Notes: generated by a model from the letters alone, not told the origin. 64,000 nt of DNA from Lethocerus indicus (GCA_019843655.1 JACDQD010000007.1:10909600-10973599), one strand, 5' to 3'. Counted from the stretch's first letter, positions 25,447 through 37,517 are shown. Translations and numbers: made by a program.

Positions 25447-27040
25447 GCGGCAAAGAAAATTAAGTCTTTCCTGCGTATTTAAATGTAGCCCTTGAGATTT
25501 TCAAAAGGAAAAAACTTTTACGAGGAAGCCTTTTTTTCTCGAGCTTTTTTTTGATTCGTCCGAACGCAAGTATTTCTTTCTCGGCTCCAGTCTCCACCCC
25601 CTTGCGATTTGAGCTTCAATCAGGTCCTCCGGAAAAAGCCGAAGCCTTTTAAATATCTTTTAAGTACAGTCGAATAAAGTCCTAAGTCCAGCCGCCAAAG
25701 GAATCTCCCTCTCCACATTGAGGCCCTTTCTAATGAAGGAGAGCATCCCCTGACTGTAGCTGCGCGTAAAGGCAATTTAAGTTATTAACCTCTCGAATTT
25801 CCTATTGTTCAGTTAAATGTTATCTGTTATTAATCACTCATACAAGAAAAACACGGGGCCGTTTTATTACGCGTGGGTAAGAAACTCATTCATTTATGCC
25901 GCTTAAGGGCGGTGATTCAATTAACTGAAATAGGGTTTACTGAAATAATATTACCGCTGCAGCTAAATTTGAATACAGGCAATTTGAGGATGTAATGAAA
26001 TTTCCATGATTTATGTACACGGGGTAATAATCATAGTTAATGATCAACTGGGATATCTCGTATAGTTAATTAATGATAGAAGTTACGTAATGGATAAAGG
26101 GGATACGGAGCCTTTAGATAATTTATGTAGAAGAAGCATACAATATTGGTTCAAAAATAATACTAGTTATTCACGTTATAACTTTGTATTATAGTAGTGT
26201 TACTCAAACTACGGTCCGCTACAATACAGGTTCTGAAACAATAGATTATTCCTTCAAAGAGATATAAACATTTCGCCGGTTTAAGTAGGTTTCAATTTCA
26301 TAGAAGGAAAACATTAGTGTTATTTCTTCAAAGATATTTGTCTATCGATAGTATTCATATTTCATTCTGAGGTACCCAAACTGTTACTGTACTGTATGTA
26401 TAACATATGTTTTCCTCGATTCCAAATAGTTCGTGCACAGACTTTCTTATTTTTGTCCGAGTGTATTCATTGTCGTATAGAAGTTCAGTTGGTCTTTCAA
26501 AGATAAGGGGCATTATTCTATGTGTATTGATACTATGATTTTCAAATCATGGGTGGCTTGTAAAATCTGTTTACCAAGTATAAGTTTAAGTTAGCTGGTT
26601 GAGCGCTTCATAACCTGCTTTAGACTGGTTAATTCAGTTTCCTAATTTATCAGCGATTATCTGAGTCGACTCGCTTATTGTTCCTAAGTAATTTACGGGT
26701 GCGCAACGTGGCATCTTAAAACCGAAGAGGTGAGGGGAGATAAAAAACCCTTATTTGTAATAGACCCCGTGCACTTATAGGCGGGCTACTTCAGAATGTC
26801 GTTAAGTACGGGCAATTTTTTTTTCCTTTTCTCGACAATTAACGGAGTTCGACACTTAATAGATAAAATCCCGAGGGATTCTTTTTTGCGGGACAATTAA
26901 TATTCAATTAAAAATATCGCCGAATCCGTTTCAAAGACTTGTTAAACAAGAATAACAAGACGTAATGGGGAAGCTCAGGAGATTCCGAATTAATTATCCG
27001 TTTCCGGGACACACCTGGGGGGTGGAGAGAGCTCGTTTTC
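25445..27040. other. AT-rich non-coding stretch
   Basis: No supportable gene, repeat array or RNA. The composition is AT-rich, with scattered TTAATTAA-like strings, and rises in GC towards the (GA)n-rich block that follows. Confidence 0.4.
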
Positions 27041-27565
27041 CTTAAAGAATGTTAACGATCATTATCTCTCGGGGAGAGAGGGAGAGAGGGAGAGAGAGGG
27101 AGAGATCTTATATAATTAAAAGCCGGGAGTATCGCCGGCTGTCTGTCTCTCCGGGGGTTCGCAATTATCGTAATAGTCGAAATCGGCGGGAGCTGGGAAG
27201 GGGGAGCGTGGGAGGAGGCAATTGGGCACGATTTCTAGGCGGTCTTCCTCGGGGCGCTTTAGCACAATCAATAGTCTTCTCTCTCTCTTCTGCCCGCGTT
27301 CGTACCCGTTGCCTCCCTCTCACTCCATCTCTCTCTCTCTCTCTCTATCCCTCTCTCTACCATCCTCTCTCCGTTTGTGTGACTGTTCCAGTTTAGGTTT
27401 GTCAAAGTTTACATGCCGGGTAGTGTGGGGTAGTCCAGGGTCGTGGCGGGGGGTGGTGGTGGGGTGGAAAGGCCGGCAATGAGATAAGTTTGGTACAGTA
27501 GCGACGGCGGTGGGGTGCCCGCAAACCGCTCTCTTCCCCTCTCGCTCCCTCCCGGGCTCTCCCTC

Positions 27566-27615
<50 letters not shown>

Positions 27616-27860
27616 CTCCGTCTCAGGCCCCGGCGGCCATTGTTTTCCGGTACGGTCGTCCACGCGGGGCGGTTTTCGGGGTTCCCGGAATTTCGGGCGC
27701 CGCGATATAGGATGCTGGGGGAAGGTCCGGGGCGGGGTGGAGGTAGGGAAGGAACCGCCCGTGCTTCCGGAAAACGAGACTCGTAATCGGAGTGTAATTT
27801 ATGCGGTCGGTTCCGGGAAAATTCGAGAAAAACAAAGTTGGAAGATCCCCGGGGCAAAAC
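27040..27860. promoter_or_regulatory. (GA/CT)n-rich CpG block, candidate GAGA-type regulatory element
   Basis: Three separate GA or CT tracts lie within 550 bases: interrupted GA at 27071-27106, CT at 27328-27346, and a perfect CT tract at 27571-27612. Between and after them the sequence is CpG-rich, and GCGGCCAT, whose complement holds an ATGG core, lies just after the third tract. In insects, GAGA-factor sites together with Pho/YY1-type sites mark many promoters and Polycomb response elements; applying that here is inference. Frames through the CT tracts encode serine/leucine or arginine/glutamate runs and are artefacts. Confidence 0.3.
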
Positions 27861-30385
27861 TCTCGCGAATATATTTCTGATTACATTGCGATATTCGGTT
27901 GTCGAATTACTCGGACATTAATTTTTATATTTTCGTTTGAATATACGTACACATTTTTCAGCCCACAATCGTTTCGACCGAGATGCGCGAGTTTTAATGG
28001 CTGGTGAGGAATGAAACGTTCTTTCGCATTTAAAATTTAGATATATTCTCATCTTCCTAATCAAATGTTCCGTCTGAATTTCTAATCAGAGTTTTGGAGT
28101 CAGCTTAATAATGCTCGGTTTAGACGACGGATGCAGTAATCTCGAGGCCACTATTAAACTTTAGACAATCTCCGGCTGGCGGGAGTTTTCTCTTTGCCGA
28201 CAACCGGTAGTTTCTAGAAAGTAGAAACTCTTTGGCCTATCCGTTTGTAAATGAACGGATTATATTCTCCTTATTGGTACGAAGTCGAGAAACTAGATAA
28301 AAACTTAGATACAATTGTTTATTTTAAGCGATACATATTTTAACAACCTGCCGATCGAGCCTCATAAATTTCGCCAAAAATGTCTAAATTTTTAGAATTA
28401 AACTATGTGGCAAGCTAGTTGATGAATGGTAGAATTTCTTGAAATCTGAGACGCAAGCATAGGATAGAACAGTTGATATGTGGGGAGGGCCTCATAGTGG
28501 TATACAGGAGGGGGATGGGGCGGCATCTGCGCTTCTCGGTATCGGGAAAATCTCCGTACGTGCTTTTTATACGGCGATATGTTTGCGTCCGATATTTTCG
28601 GCCGGCGTTGCTTCGGCGTTCACGGACCGCCCGTATTTCATGTCCCGGAATCTGGGACCGGAAGTTACGGCAAACAGACCGTAGGGTTTTTACCGGGAAC
28701 GCCGGGACCCTCTCCGAGGCTGAAGAAGAATTTGGGAACAGGTAGTCGGACAAATAGGAAATAATACGAATTGAATAACTAAATATAATTTACGTTTCCA
28801 TTAACGTACCCTGCCCCGAGGAAGTAATACGCTATATGAAATATTAACTGCACAAATTGACTATCCACCTTCTCTTCTGTCGCCAACCCGATACTGAGAC
28901 GGGTCATTTACCGAACTCGATTATCTTCACCACGTTAGTCGGGATAACGCTAAGGGGAATTTTTTTCCGAGTCCGGCTTTAATCGTTTAATTTATCGACG
29001 CGCATAATCGGCAGTAAATCCAGGGGTTAAATTGATAAGTCGGGTAAGGGGCCGCGATAGAACCCCCGGTCGAGGGGGAGAGGGCGCAGAACACAACTGT
29101 AATCCCACTCAATTATCGGGCATCGAATGTGGACTTATCTTTTAATGGTTTCCCTAACCTGCCCAAGTGAGTTTCGTAGGAGGTCGGAGAGGAATTAGAG
29201 GATTCGGGGACGGGCGGGGCGCGCTCGCACGCACGCACAAACTCGTGCGGGGCGCCGCCCCCTCGAAGTCAGTGTATAAATCACGGAGATAAGAGGCCTT
29301 CGAACGTAGACTGTCACTTGGCCCCGAAGTCGGGTTACAATTACGGTGGGGCTTCGGACGAAATGATGAAGGCGGCCGTCTCGAAAAGTCGATCCGGTAA
29401 TTAAGTCTCATTTTCGAGGAGGCGCCTAACACGTTTTCTTATCAACTGAAACACTGCGGTCATTACAACCACATCTGGCTCGAATACGTTATGCAGGCCA
29501 TGAATCTTAGATAATCGAGTATTTAAACTACTAGCCTTATCTTTGCTATTTGAGTTGGGCATCATTTTTCCCCTTTCAATTTAAATTTTTTCTTTCTTTT
29601 TCTGACTTTTGAGGCTTTTTTTATTTTAATACTGGACCGAGCGCAACATTGAATGAAGTAATTCAATTTGCGGTGATATAAAAAATTTTCGATGGTGACT
29701 TTATAGAGTGCAGGAAATATTTATACAAGTTTGCCATAATTTAATTAATAATGATGCAGGAATATATGGACTCCATTAGAAGATGGGCACTATGTTGAGA
29801 TTATTCTAAATGCGTTTTACTGTTATATGTACGAGTTTCCCTTAATATTGAGCAGGAAACGGGTTTTCACTTGATTGGTTTTCACAATACATGTGGCATC
29901 GGATTCATAATATAATGACACTTTACATACGTATAAAAGTTATATTATAATTTTTTCTTATGTGTGCGGTATTTTTTTTTAAACACCAACATGTGACCAC
30001 GTTTTCCGGGCAAAAATCTTTCCCGAATTCTCTGGTATGAGTGCGAGATATTAGCGGTAATAATGCTATTAACAGATGTGAAACTAATTTGGGCCTATGG
30101 GCATGCGATAAGGGGTCCAATTCCTCCAACTTCTGGGCCTGCTAGCGATAAACCAAAATTCGAATCCTGATTACAATAGGTATTAATATTCGGCTAGACG
30201 CCGATTTAAAATGCTGTCTAATTACATTCACGTATCTGAGTATATTCGAGAAGATTCTTTTCTTGAAATTTGAGTGTATTTGTGGTACCTAATTCAATTT
30301 AATAAAAGGAGTGAATATCGAATTACATTAATTTATTACTTGACCTATTTCAATGTATTCTTGTTCTCCTTGGAGTGTCATAGAA
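27861..30385. other. Non-coding stretch with CpG-rich patch 28.45-29.4 kb
   Basis: Around 28.47-28.76 kb three plus-strand frames and one minus-strand frame are open together, which reflects high CG content rather than coding. Two adjacent short hairpins lie at 28209-28229 and 28239-28260. The remainder is AT-rich. Confidence 0.4.
28209..28260. repeat. Two adjacent short hairpins
   Basis: AGTTTCTA at 28209-28216 pairs with 28222-28229 across a 5-base loop. Ten bases later ATCCGTT at 28239-28245 pairs with 28254-28260 across an 8-base loop. Each is short, but they are perfect and back to back. Confidence 0.4.
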
Positions 30386-30388
30386 ATA

Positions 30389-30432
<44 letters not shown>
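30386..30432. repeat. (TA)n microsatellite
   Basis: TA tract with one interrupting G near its left end (ATATATATGTATA), then uninterrupted to 30432. Confidence 0.95.
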
Positions 30433-30435
<3 letters not shown>

Positions 30436-32420
30436 TACTACATTCATATATATTATGCAGTATAATCGTTGAATTTTTAAAATATTGTATATTTTTTAGT
30501 TTTGATTTTTTTCTGTCATGCTATATAAAAATATAACAAGATGAGTTATTCTTGGTTATTTTCTATGAGTTTTTATGATTAAAGCTCCTAAGATTAAATC
30601 TAAAAAGGCGTTGGGCATGAGATAACATGTATTGATAACTTTCCTACAATATATCAGGACTGAGGTAAAGGTTTTTCGGGAGCAGCCTTAGCCTCTTAAA
30701 TAGCGAAGCATTTTTGGCAATTTTTTGGTCGCTGACGTCCGAATTTCATCGGTGGCAGTGGCGCAAGAACTCAGCGAAGAAAAAAACCCCAAATTTATAA
30801 ACCACTCGGGGAAAAACTATGCGACGGGCCTGCCGGAAAATCTTCCTTTCGTACTTTTCGAGCGGCGAACATTAATATCCGTATTAACGACCTTTCGAAC
30901 AGATAAAGCTGAAATTTATTTTCTTAATTACGTCCTAAGTGGGTTGAGTTCGTTAATTGATATATTGTTTGGTCCCTACCGGTTGGGGCGGTCGGGGGCA
31001 CGGACAGTATCTGCTAAGAAGGCATAAATTCCTTAATGCGATTATCTCTGACCTCCGCCTCCTCATCCGCTCACTACAACGGCTCCTACCGAGGTAAATT
31101 GATTTTACCTTGTTATCTGTCTACCGAATCTATTATAAACGCAGTTACAGTGGAGGGCATGTAGCTGCAGGGCGGCGGGTATATACAAATGAAAGGTTGA
31201 AATATTATCTCCGCAGGTAGTGGAAGATGATTTTCATGTGTTGTTTATAACCATGGGCTTAAACCGTGGGTTCAAAGAATTGTTACAGCATTAAACTTCT
31301 TAAAGAGATTAATGTATGTGAATGGCTTTGGGTTTTATCTACATGTCTTTATTTAGATAAATAATGTATAAAGAATATATACAAAGCAATTGATGACTGG
31401 CGGCTGACTAATTAAAATTAGTTAATTTTCAAAACTCTCATGAGCTCTTTTGTTATTCAATTAGATATATAGCGAGCATTAGTTTGCTATACTTAGATTT
31501 ATCGCATAATTTGTAGTCCTTTATCTTCAATAGATACTACTAACAATTCTTGTACATTTCTTGCAGAGAAGCTCAAGAAGAACTGAATTGAATGGAAGTA
31601 CAATTGAATGGAATGTTAAGAAAAATAACTATGAATCTCAGAAGGTACATAAATATTTTGAAACCATAAGACCGAGGAGCTGGACTCACTGTAAGTAGTG
31701 GAAGGAGAGTTGCAACAAATTATTTTGACTTCCGGCTGCCCTGAGTTAAAACTTAAGTGGCCAAAAATACCTCTCCCCCGATCCCCCAGCTGTGGGGAGC
31801 GGCGCCCTCCTTAGTTCTTTGTTTAAGCCTGGGGGGGTAGGCGACCCCAGGGAGGCATAAACCTCCACTTATAGCGTTTATTTAAGAGGGGGACTCATAA
31901 AGTCAAATAAGGGAAATCTCATTTTCCAGTTGGTACACCTCCTTCTTCTCCTTCCAACCCCTCGCCCCTCACCGATATCCCTATCTCTTTTCACCGTTTT
32001 CGGATTTCCGTTAGGTGACTTATTTCCGGTCAGGAGTATTCCGGACGGAAACAGAAAAATAATAATTCAGGAACCGGAAACAAAAGGGTTCATTGAAACT
32101 GTGGCTACGAGCTTATTACCTCTGGGCGGATTCATTGATGAGGATCATCACAATTTTTAACCCCTTTTAGGGCACGCATGAACAATTTCGCGCTACAGTT
32201 TTTATGAAAGTTAATTTTAAATTTAATTTGCAATGGGGCGAATTTCATAAGCCTGATTTAATAATTTTACGAATTAATTAGATGACTGGAAGGCGTCCAT
32301 AAATTTATCCTATTTAAATTGTCTCATGTCTCAAAAAGAATAAAATAATATCAATTCGTGCTTTATTTTCTACAATATCTGAGTTATACAAGTTAATAGA
32401 AAAGGGCAGTTCTCTGGGTC
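30433..32420. other. Non-coding stretch upstream of the CREG-like exons
   Basis: I looked here for the exon that should encode the N-terminal part of the CREG-like protein (signal peptide and a conserved D-W segment) and did not find a convincing one. A small AG-to-GT interval ending in AAG/GTACAT near 31.57-31.65 kb is open for about 26 codons but shows no family similarity. A CT-rich strand and a GC-rich patch occupy about 31.74-32.1 kb. Confidence 0.35.
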
Positions 32421-32423
32421 CAG

Positions 32424-32567
32424 AATGTGGACTGTTTTGGGATTAATGTTACAATGTCTGAAGCGTATATATACTTTATTTCCCACTCAACACCGAACGG
32501 CTATGCTCAGTCGGAGTTCAGAATCCGAAGTAGTCACACGGAGCTGACCGACATAACAATTGCACAG
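32424..32567 (+). CDS. Candidate internal exon of a CREG-like secreted glycoprotein
   Basis: An open interval of 48 codons ends exactly at CAG followed by a GTAAAA donor at 32568. The left border is uncertain: AG acceptors at 32422-32423 and 32408-32409 are both in the open frame. The encoded segment contains AYIYFISHS, aligning with the conserved PYFY strand region of CREG proteins, and ends ELTDITIAQ, which fits the family's LT-x-SLAQ strand just before a conserved cysteine. CREG proteins are small secreted, lysosome-targeted glycoproteins with a flavin-reductase-like split-barrel fold. The reading joins in phase 0 to 32675-32758 across a 107-base intron. The exons for the N-terminal region and C-terminal GG-containing strand were not found, so it may be partial, very divergent or a pseudogene. 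Confidence 0.5.
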
Positions 32568-32674
32568 GTAAAATCTTATTTCAAATTTGAGTTTGAATAT
32601 TTGCACTGTGCTTTAATTTAATTGTTTTGTATAGCAATACCGTACAAGAAACTAATATTAATGTACATTTTCAG

Positions 32675-32758
32675 GTTTTAGACAAAAGCTGTTCTTCCAT
32701 GGATCGAAAAAATCCTACATATTGCAGCCGGATAGAGATGTCGGGGAACCGGCTTAAG
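32675..32758 (+). CDS. Candidate internal exon of the same CREG-like protein
   Basis: The interval is bounded by ACATTTTCAG at its left and AAG followed by GTAATA at its right, and is exactly 28 codons in phase 0 with no stop. It encodes VLDKSCSSMDRK followed by NPTYCSRIEMSGNRLK. In CREG proteins the corresponding strand reads as a cysteine, about eleven residues, then P-x-C-A-x-I-x-L-S-G; here a cysteine, ten residues, then CSRIEMSG keep the two cysteines and the SG turn. That match, directly after ITIAQ from the preceding exon, is what makes me call the family. I could not find the next exon with the H-P-x-M-x-x-W segment. Confidence 0.55.
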
Positions 32759-33477
32759 GTAATAATTTATTAACAAATTTTACGTTTCAATTTTCGAAAA
32801 ATAAATGGTCGATGCAAAGATAATGAATTTCAAGATTCTGAATAATAGATTAAGGTTAAATAGAAATGTAAATTTGAAGACATTTTTTAGGTTATGAAAG
32901 TCATTTTGACCTTCCGTCGTACCTACACTAAAAGACAATAACTGAAATATAGTTCATCTTATATTTGAAATCTGTTTTCTTAAATTGAACGTTAAAACAT
33001 TGGATCCTTATTTAGGGCGGTAGTTTCGAACAATGAAACAGCTGATTCTTTTTTTCTTTGAATTTTATGAAAGATATATATAGTAATGAATGATATTTAG
33101 ATAATTGCAGGACGAAAGTCTAGTTAACATAATTTCAGTTACTACCTTTACAAATACTATTTTTTAATTCATTTTTCTGTCTGAATAGTTTGACTAAGTT
33201 ATTTTTCTTCAGTATGTGAAACTTTCGAACATTATTTTATCTCAACAAGACAACAATACTATACTGTATATTATTGTATCAATTTGTTGAGATTTATTAG
33301 TATGTACTCTATATAAATTTGCCTTATCGATAAAATATTTTCGTATTCTCTGGTTAAAGCATACAAAATGGTTAAAGCAGTTCGACCTGCCAGAATTTCA
33401 CTAATTGCTACGTTAAAACTTTTGTTATAGAAGAGTCTAAAGTCGGGCAAGCAGAGACTTGCTGTTGCGCCACATAC

Positions 33478-33537
33478 CTCGGCTGATGTAACATGAGGTC
33501 CATTTGCAGACATGTCCAGATGAGCACAGGTCAACAC
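33478..33537 (-). CDS. Candidate small coding exon on the minus strand, unidentified
   Basis: On the minus strand a pyrimidine-rich acceptor ending TTCTCTAG precedes 33537, and a strong GTATGT donor follows 33478. Between them are exactly 20 codons in phase 0, encoding VLTCAHLDMSANGPHVTSAE. Another frame is also open across the interval and is cysteine-rich (CSSGHVCKWTSC), so the reading frame is not settled. The plus strand of almost the same interval also has plausible splice signals (TTTGCAG before 33510 and GTGAGT after 33570). I recognise no domain, and no partner exon was identified. Confidence 0.25.
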
Positions 33538-33571
33538 CTAGAGAATGAACAATTACAGACGCACTCTCTGG

Positions 33572-35770
33572 TGAGTTTATTTAATATATCTAATGATTTT
33601 ATAATTCTAAAGTCCGGTGCAATGCATGAGAATTACTTAGCAACCATGGAAAATGATTAATATCTCGAACGTACATGTGGCCGAAAGAGTATTGCCTTAT
33701 CGTATTTCTTACACATTATTAATACATGACACGAGTATTACCTTATAGGAGAAGTACAAAGTACAGTAATGGCCGCTAATATTTCTCAGTAATAATTTAT
33801 TTCTAAAGTATATTTCGCATCATATAGGTTCCATTATTAGGTAGTATTCATTCTGTAGAATAAAAAGGTACACAGTTTTTGGTACTCGTTTTTATAAACC
33901 TCATCAGTTCATTTTACATTCAATCTAATAGTTTAATTGCCTTATTGCTTATTATTTTTAATAGACTGATATTTATTTGACAAACGAGGTATATGCGGAA
34001 TAAGTAGGGTCTAGGATTTGATAAAATCAAGTGGGCCCCGGCGTAAGATCATTTTTCGACTTCAGTCTTCATTCTGTTTGACTCCCGGAGTAAATTAATC
34101 TCTGGGACGTCCGATACGAACGGACCTACCGTTTATCTCGGCACGATCATGTCCCTACATTAAATATTCAAAATTCAATTAAACGAAGGCCGGGGGAATA
34201 AACTAGGAAGAGTTTTTCTCGAGAAGAGCTTGAAACACTTAGCTCTCTTATCCAAGCCTCTTTCCTAGTTTCAACGTTTTCCGAGTTTTATTAAAATATT
34301 TATTGGCACAAATAATTTATGGTAATATATATTCATCTGGTGCTTAAAAAAGCTTACTTTTTGTGTTGTTCAACTAAACAAAAAGTTTACAAGCGATACT
34401 TCAGTTTGACGCAACATTACGATTTCTCGAACTCTCTGAAATCGTCTTTCGCGTTCTCTTGAAACCTGACGGGATTACATTGAAGTCCTAATGAACATTT
34501 CCAAAAGAGATAGGACGCAAGGTCGTCATAATTAACTGACTGAAACGTGAGATATTTCTGAGTTTAATGACGGGAGTATTTTTTTTATCTGGTGGGTAAA
34601 AAACTTACCTTTGATGAGTACAATATTTTGTCGTGAAAATAAACAAGTTTTCTGGCGCTCTTGAATGTTGTTTTAAAAGTTACCCCACGTTTCATTCACA
34701 TTTTGTAGTAAATATTCCATATAGATATGGCTCGATTTTTAGATTAGATTCTAGGTAACGGAATTATATACATATGTAATATATTACTTTGAGGAGATCC
34801 ATGAGGGTGTGGATTATCACCACGCTTGTTATTCTTTCTGTACTAAAAATCATAAATTCAAACCCGCTATGTTCTGCTCTTATTTTATATTTTCCAAAGT
34901 TATGAGACGATATCATTTAATTATTTAGAGCTATTTGTATATAGAGGGAAAACGTTTGCCTAGTAGTATGCCGACAGTATTTTTCTTGATATTTCGTTAT
35001 TCCTCCGGGAGATATCTACTGCAGCGATGATGAATTATTTATTACATTTTATTTTAACTAACTCTCTCTGGATTTTTTAGAATTGTTATTATCTCGCCCC
35101 TGTCCCTCCCGTATGATGTTAGGTACAGTTTAAAGTCACTGATAATAATAAAATAAGGGATTCTTATTACAAATATATGAATTTGTATGCCGGCGACGTC
35201 CTTTCGCGGGGCGGCAGTGTTCAATAATCCGCTGGCTATTTGTTTGACCCAACAAATGGGTCAAAAGAATATTTCGCTGACAGTTCAAATCTTTTCATCC
35301 CACTCGGAGCATCGGAAAAATTCGATATATTGAAAATCCCTCTTTGCGACACCGAAAATAAAGCAGGTTTTTTTATCATAGTTTTTTCGATCCCTCGTCT
35401 CCTCTCGCCGGTCTCGGTTGACGTCTCGCTTCAGCAGCAGCTACAATAGGCCAAACAGTATGGAATTAATAAAGACAAAATCTGGTTATAGACTAACAAA
35501 CGCGTCAAGACCGCAGGCACGTGGTGTATATATCAGTGTAGCGTGAGATATAACATTTCGACGGCGGGAGCGTTAAGTTTTCAGGAGGAATAAGCCGAGG
35601 AGGAATGAGCCGGGTAGCTCGGAGCGGTTCAGGTGGCAGCGACTCAGTGATTTATGATTGGGTTCCGTTCCAGGGTTGGTAGGGGGGAGCAAAATCTGGA
35701 CCCGTCGGAAATCTGGACAAGTAATACAATTTTAAATTAATGACCCCGACAGGGAGCGGGGGCCCCTTTG
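33572..35770. other. AT-rich non-coding stretch
   Basis: No convincing exon. A frame at 35240-35449 (no ATG) has protein-like residues at its left (FDPTNGSKEYFADSS) but loses that character further on, and its borders are not good splice sites. GC content rises after about 35.5 kb towards the promoter candidate. Confidence 0.35.
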
Positions 35771-35781
35771 GGCTTTTCGCA

Positions 35782-35815
35782 TATAAAAGCAGCTTGTTGC
35801 CCAGTCATTTTCAAT
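35782..35815 (+). promoter_or_regulatory. Candidate TATA-type core promoter
   Basis: TATAAAAG at 35782-35789 lies in a short GC-rich context and is followed at 35811-35816 by TCAATC, an initiator-like string whose A at 35813 is 31 bases from the first T of the TATA box, the canonical spacing. An ATG with good context follows at 35937. No activator sites were recognised. Confidence 0.35.
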
Positions 35816-35936
35816 CGGGCGCGGTGACGGATTGTTCAGCTCCTTATCTCTAAATATTTCCACCATTTGTCTCCGTTTATCGGGACTCTTTTAAACTCGG
35901 TCCTAATTAGATTTACCTCGGCGGAGTTGTCAAAAA

Positions 35937-36032
35937 ATGGCTTCTCGAGTATTGTTTCGAAGGCAAGTTTCACTCGATAGAAATGTACATCGATGCTTCG
36001 TCGGACGTTATTTTGTACGAGGTCCCATATAA
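35937..36032 (+). CDS. Possible 31-residue ORF or first coding segment downstream of TATA promoter
   Basis: The ATG sits in CAAAAAATGGC, close to the insect and Kozak consensus (A at -3, G at +4), about 124 bases after the predicted transcription start. The frame encodes MASRVLFRRQ, continues with several arginines, and stops at TAA (36030-36032). The arginine-rich, acid-poor start would suit a mitochondrial presequence, but the aspartate soon after and the short length argue for caution. It could be an upstream ORF, a microprotein, or the start of a spliced gene whose donor I cannot pick. No homology is recognised. Confidence 0.22.
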   Translation: MASRVLFRRQVSLDRNVHRCFVGRYFVRGPI

Positions 36033-37433
36033 AAATTAAATTTTATTAGGAAGCCCGGGGCCAAAGAAAAATTATCCTCGACGGGAGAACCGTTTCGAAT
36101 TTAATATCTGCGAAATAAGAAAGGACGGCCCACCTTCTTAATGAAGAACCATTTCTTTCTTTAAAAAAAAAGAATAGGAAAAAAGGGCAAGTGCCCAGCT
36201 CCACATTTCACGCCCTCTTTCAACGGTAAAAACGGTCCCCCCTCTCTCAAGGCGAATAAAAACGCCCAACAGGGAATTAACTACTGTTGAAAAATTATGG
36301 ATATTCAGTATTTTTTGTTGTCCTTTATTAATATACTAAAACATTATTTCCGTGGCGGGGAGAGAGTTGAAACAGGCGGGCATGACTATGGGTTCCTGAA
36401 TTTATAAGGTTTTTCACACTATGTAAGTCAGTTCTACAGACAGTCTAAATAATATTTCTCGAATAAAAAATTGGATAACTTGTTTATTGAGATAAAATAT
36501 TCGAGGTGAACTTTCAAGTTGGAGAATTTTCATAGTATTTAGGGCACTTCTCCATTTACACAACACGAGTAATCTTCATGCATTAAAAATTGAAGTATTT
36601 CTTACTCAATTATTGAATTCAGTTGTAATAACTGTACTGGTGTTTGGAAACATAAAGATCTCAATTCCACTTAACTCTTCCTCAATAATTAGAAGCTGCC
36701 ATTTCCGCACGACTTCAAAGATGCCCGGAACGTTCTGTCGGACAATTTTATTTTTTAATTTTCATCCGACGAGAAGACGCTTTAAATTTGAAGCGAAAGA
36801 AAAAAATAAAATAAAGAGCCAGTCTATATAAATTAGATAGGTTTTTCAATTACTCCGGCGTTGTCCTTTGGCTCAAACCGTTTCAATAAACCGCCCCCTC
36901 CCCCTTTACCACTCCTCCCGCGCCCCCTCTCCGTACTTTTCACTAAACGAGAAGTATAAGGAGAAGGGGAGAAAAGGAGAAGAATAAGAAGAGAAAGCAA
37001 TTGAAGAAACAGATTGCTAACGATATAGTGCTCGCCGTACTGATATAGTGGGACCCTTTAACTACCATCCTGAGCAGTCTCGGCTTTTCTTCTGGGCCCA
37101 TTCAACCCGGCCTAAACCCCTATTGAAACCTCCCTCTCCGTCTCTCTCGCTCCCCCTCACCCTTTCTCTTTCGCCCAGATGAATGTAACGCTAAGTTTTT
37201 TCGTTGTCGGTGGGCGGACGGGGGAATACTTTTTCCTCCCCTAACCCACCCCCCGGCCAGCCACCACTCTTCTTTTATCCCCTCCACAACCTCCCGCTTT
37301 GTGTTTGATGTAACGTTTTGCGACAAATACGCCGCGAAAGAGAGAGGGAGGGAGGGATGGAGAGAGAGATTGGGAGGGGTTGGGGAGGGTCCTTCCAGGC
37401 TAAAAGCCAGCTTTTGTGGCAAGGTCCTCGCCC

Positions 37434-37437
<4 letters not shown>
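36033..37437. other. Non-coding stretch, CT-rich towards the right
   Basis: AT-rich to about 36.85 kb, then purine- or pyrimidine-biased and CpG-bearing sequence from 36.88 to 37.43 kb. Open frames in the second part are arginine/glutamate or proline/serine rich shadows of the base bias. Confidence 0.4.

Positions 37438-37516
<79 letters not shown>
37438..37516. repeat. Compound (TA)n(CA)n(TA)n microsatellite
   Basis: A TA tract, about ten CA units, and a second TA tract follow one another with no unique sequence between. The two TA arms flank the CA core almost symmetrically, a structure that usually arises by transition mutations and slippage within a longer TA tract. A related CA/TA compound lies at 60163-60247. 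Confidence 0.95.

Positions 37517-37517
<1 letters not shown>

Noticed and set aside
32281..32343. D-D-W segment that might be the CREG N-terminal motif.
   Set aside because: A stop codon lies two codons upstream in frame, there is no donor before the downstream stop, and the neighbouring residues do not match.
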